From Anaerolineales bacterium (GTDB taxonomy: Bacteria; Chloroflexota; Anaerolineae; 4572-78; J111): a stretch of 21,796 nt of DNA. Location of the stretch: NCBI GenBank assembly GCA_012032575.1, contig JAAUSP010000057.1:1-21796 (forward strand). The letters run 5' to 3'. Below are positions 21,511-21,796 of the stretch, one piece after another (the first letter of the stretch is position 1; the number at the start of each line of letters is the position of its first letter). A program made the translations under genes and the position numbers. The notes beneath the pieces were generated by a model that was given only the letters and a program-made list of their open reading frames with translations, was not told the DNA's origin and did no database searches.

Positions 21511-21796
21511 ATGAATCGCTTAACCTTAGTTCAACTGTGGCGGCGTGAATTTACCCATTATGATAGCAGTAAGTTTCGTCAGGACTTGCTGGCCGGGTTA
21601 ACCGTAGCCGCCGTGGGACTGCCGCTGGCGCTGGCTTTCGGCGTGGCTTCGGGGGCCAACGCCGCCGCCGGGCTGGTGACGGCCATTCTGAGCGGGGTGA
21701 TTATCGGCGGGCTGTCGGCGCGCCTATCAATCATCCGGCCAGCCACGGGGCCATGAGCGCCATTTGATTGTCATCAGCCAGCGTTATGGCCTCGAA
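21511..21796 (+). CDS. SulP-family anion transporter, N-terminal part (3' end outside window, frameshifted)
   Basis: The visible N-terminus has Arg-Gln-Asp-Leu-Leu-Ala-Gly-Leu-Thr-Val-Ala-Ala-Val-Gly-Leu-Pro-Leu-Ala-Leu-Ala (24-43), then Phe-Gly-Val-Ala-Ser-Gly (44-49), the first membrane segments of SulP/SLC26 sulfate or bicarbonate permeases. The frame then breaks. From 21768 the frame gives Met-Ser-Ala-Ile, and after one added T in the T3 run near 21776-21778 it continues Leu-Ile-Val-Ile-Ser-Gln-Arg-Tyr-Gly-Leu-Glu to the window edge. An earlier loss of a G near 21715 restores Leu-Ser-Gly-Ala. At least two single-base losses are therefore needed. The ribosome site is weak (GAAAGATGA). There is no functional link to inositol metabolism. 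Confidence 0.75.

Overview
The window is about 21.8 kb of moderately GC-rich bacterial DNA. I think it comes from a Chloroflexota (Anaerolineae or Caldilineae-like) bacterium, with only moderate confidence. The hints are the acidic, Thr/Glu/Ala-rich linker after the signal peptide of the sugar-binding protein, a TPR/ATPase-type protein, intergenic tandem heptamers and palindromes, and the mixture of Thermotoga-like catabolic genes. No rRNA or tRNA gene was seen.

Main content: the window carries what looks like a complete Thermotoga-type myo-inositol pathway joined to a uronate exit branch. From right to left on the minus strand there is a LacI-family regulator (20274-21278), an inositol 2-dehydrogenase (19221-20234), an ABC sugar importer (binding protein, permease, single-domain ATPase; 15857-19029), a pentapeptide-repeat protein, a second inositol dehydrogenase paralogue (14168-15187), scyllo-inosose dehydrogenase IolM (12779-13936), diketo-inositol ring hydrolase IolN (11524-12658), a small PLDc_N-type membrane protein, an AllA-like cupin, and 5-keto-L-gluconate epimerase IolO (9399-10220). 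The IolO product, D-tagaturonate, is the substrate of UxaE (5407-6945), encoded further left. UxaE is followed by a fructuronate reductase-type SDR (4469-5300), a LarA-family nickel-pincer epimerase homologue (2979-4250), an alpha/beta hydrolase and an MFS transporter. Inferred flow: inositol -> 2-keto-inositol -> diketo-inositol -> 5-keto-L-gluconate -> tagaturonate -> fructuronate -> mannonate, and possibly -> gluconate through the LarA homologue. No mannonate dehydratase is present in the window.

Divergent from uxaE, on the plus strand, are a galacturonokinase-like GHMP kinase (7025-8275) and a sugar-1-phosphate nucleotidylyltransferase (8410-9358). Together they could make a nucleotide-activated uronate. 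The left edge holds the end of a TPR protein and the right edge the start of a SulP transporter.

Regulation: a perfect 20-bp palindrome (14027-14046) lies at the putative iolM promoter, and a near-identical copy (21305-21324) lies just downstream of a strong promoter for the LacI gene. These are almost certainly the LacI operators. No copy was seen near uxaE.

Structure: at least nine intergenic gaps hold short tandem arrays with a 7-nt (seven loci) or 9-nt (two loci) period, most arranged as inverted repeats. In several cases they supply the stop codon of a neighbouring gene. There are also two tandem 80-bp palindromic repeats (4278-4445) and a nested palindrome (11320-11429). Six genes contain single-base frameshifts, nearly all one-base losses in short homopolymers. 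The translations resume perfectly in another frame, so I annotate them as whole genes and suspect sequencing error, although real decay cannot be excluded.
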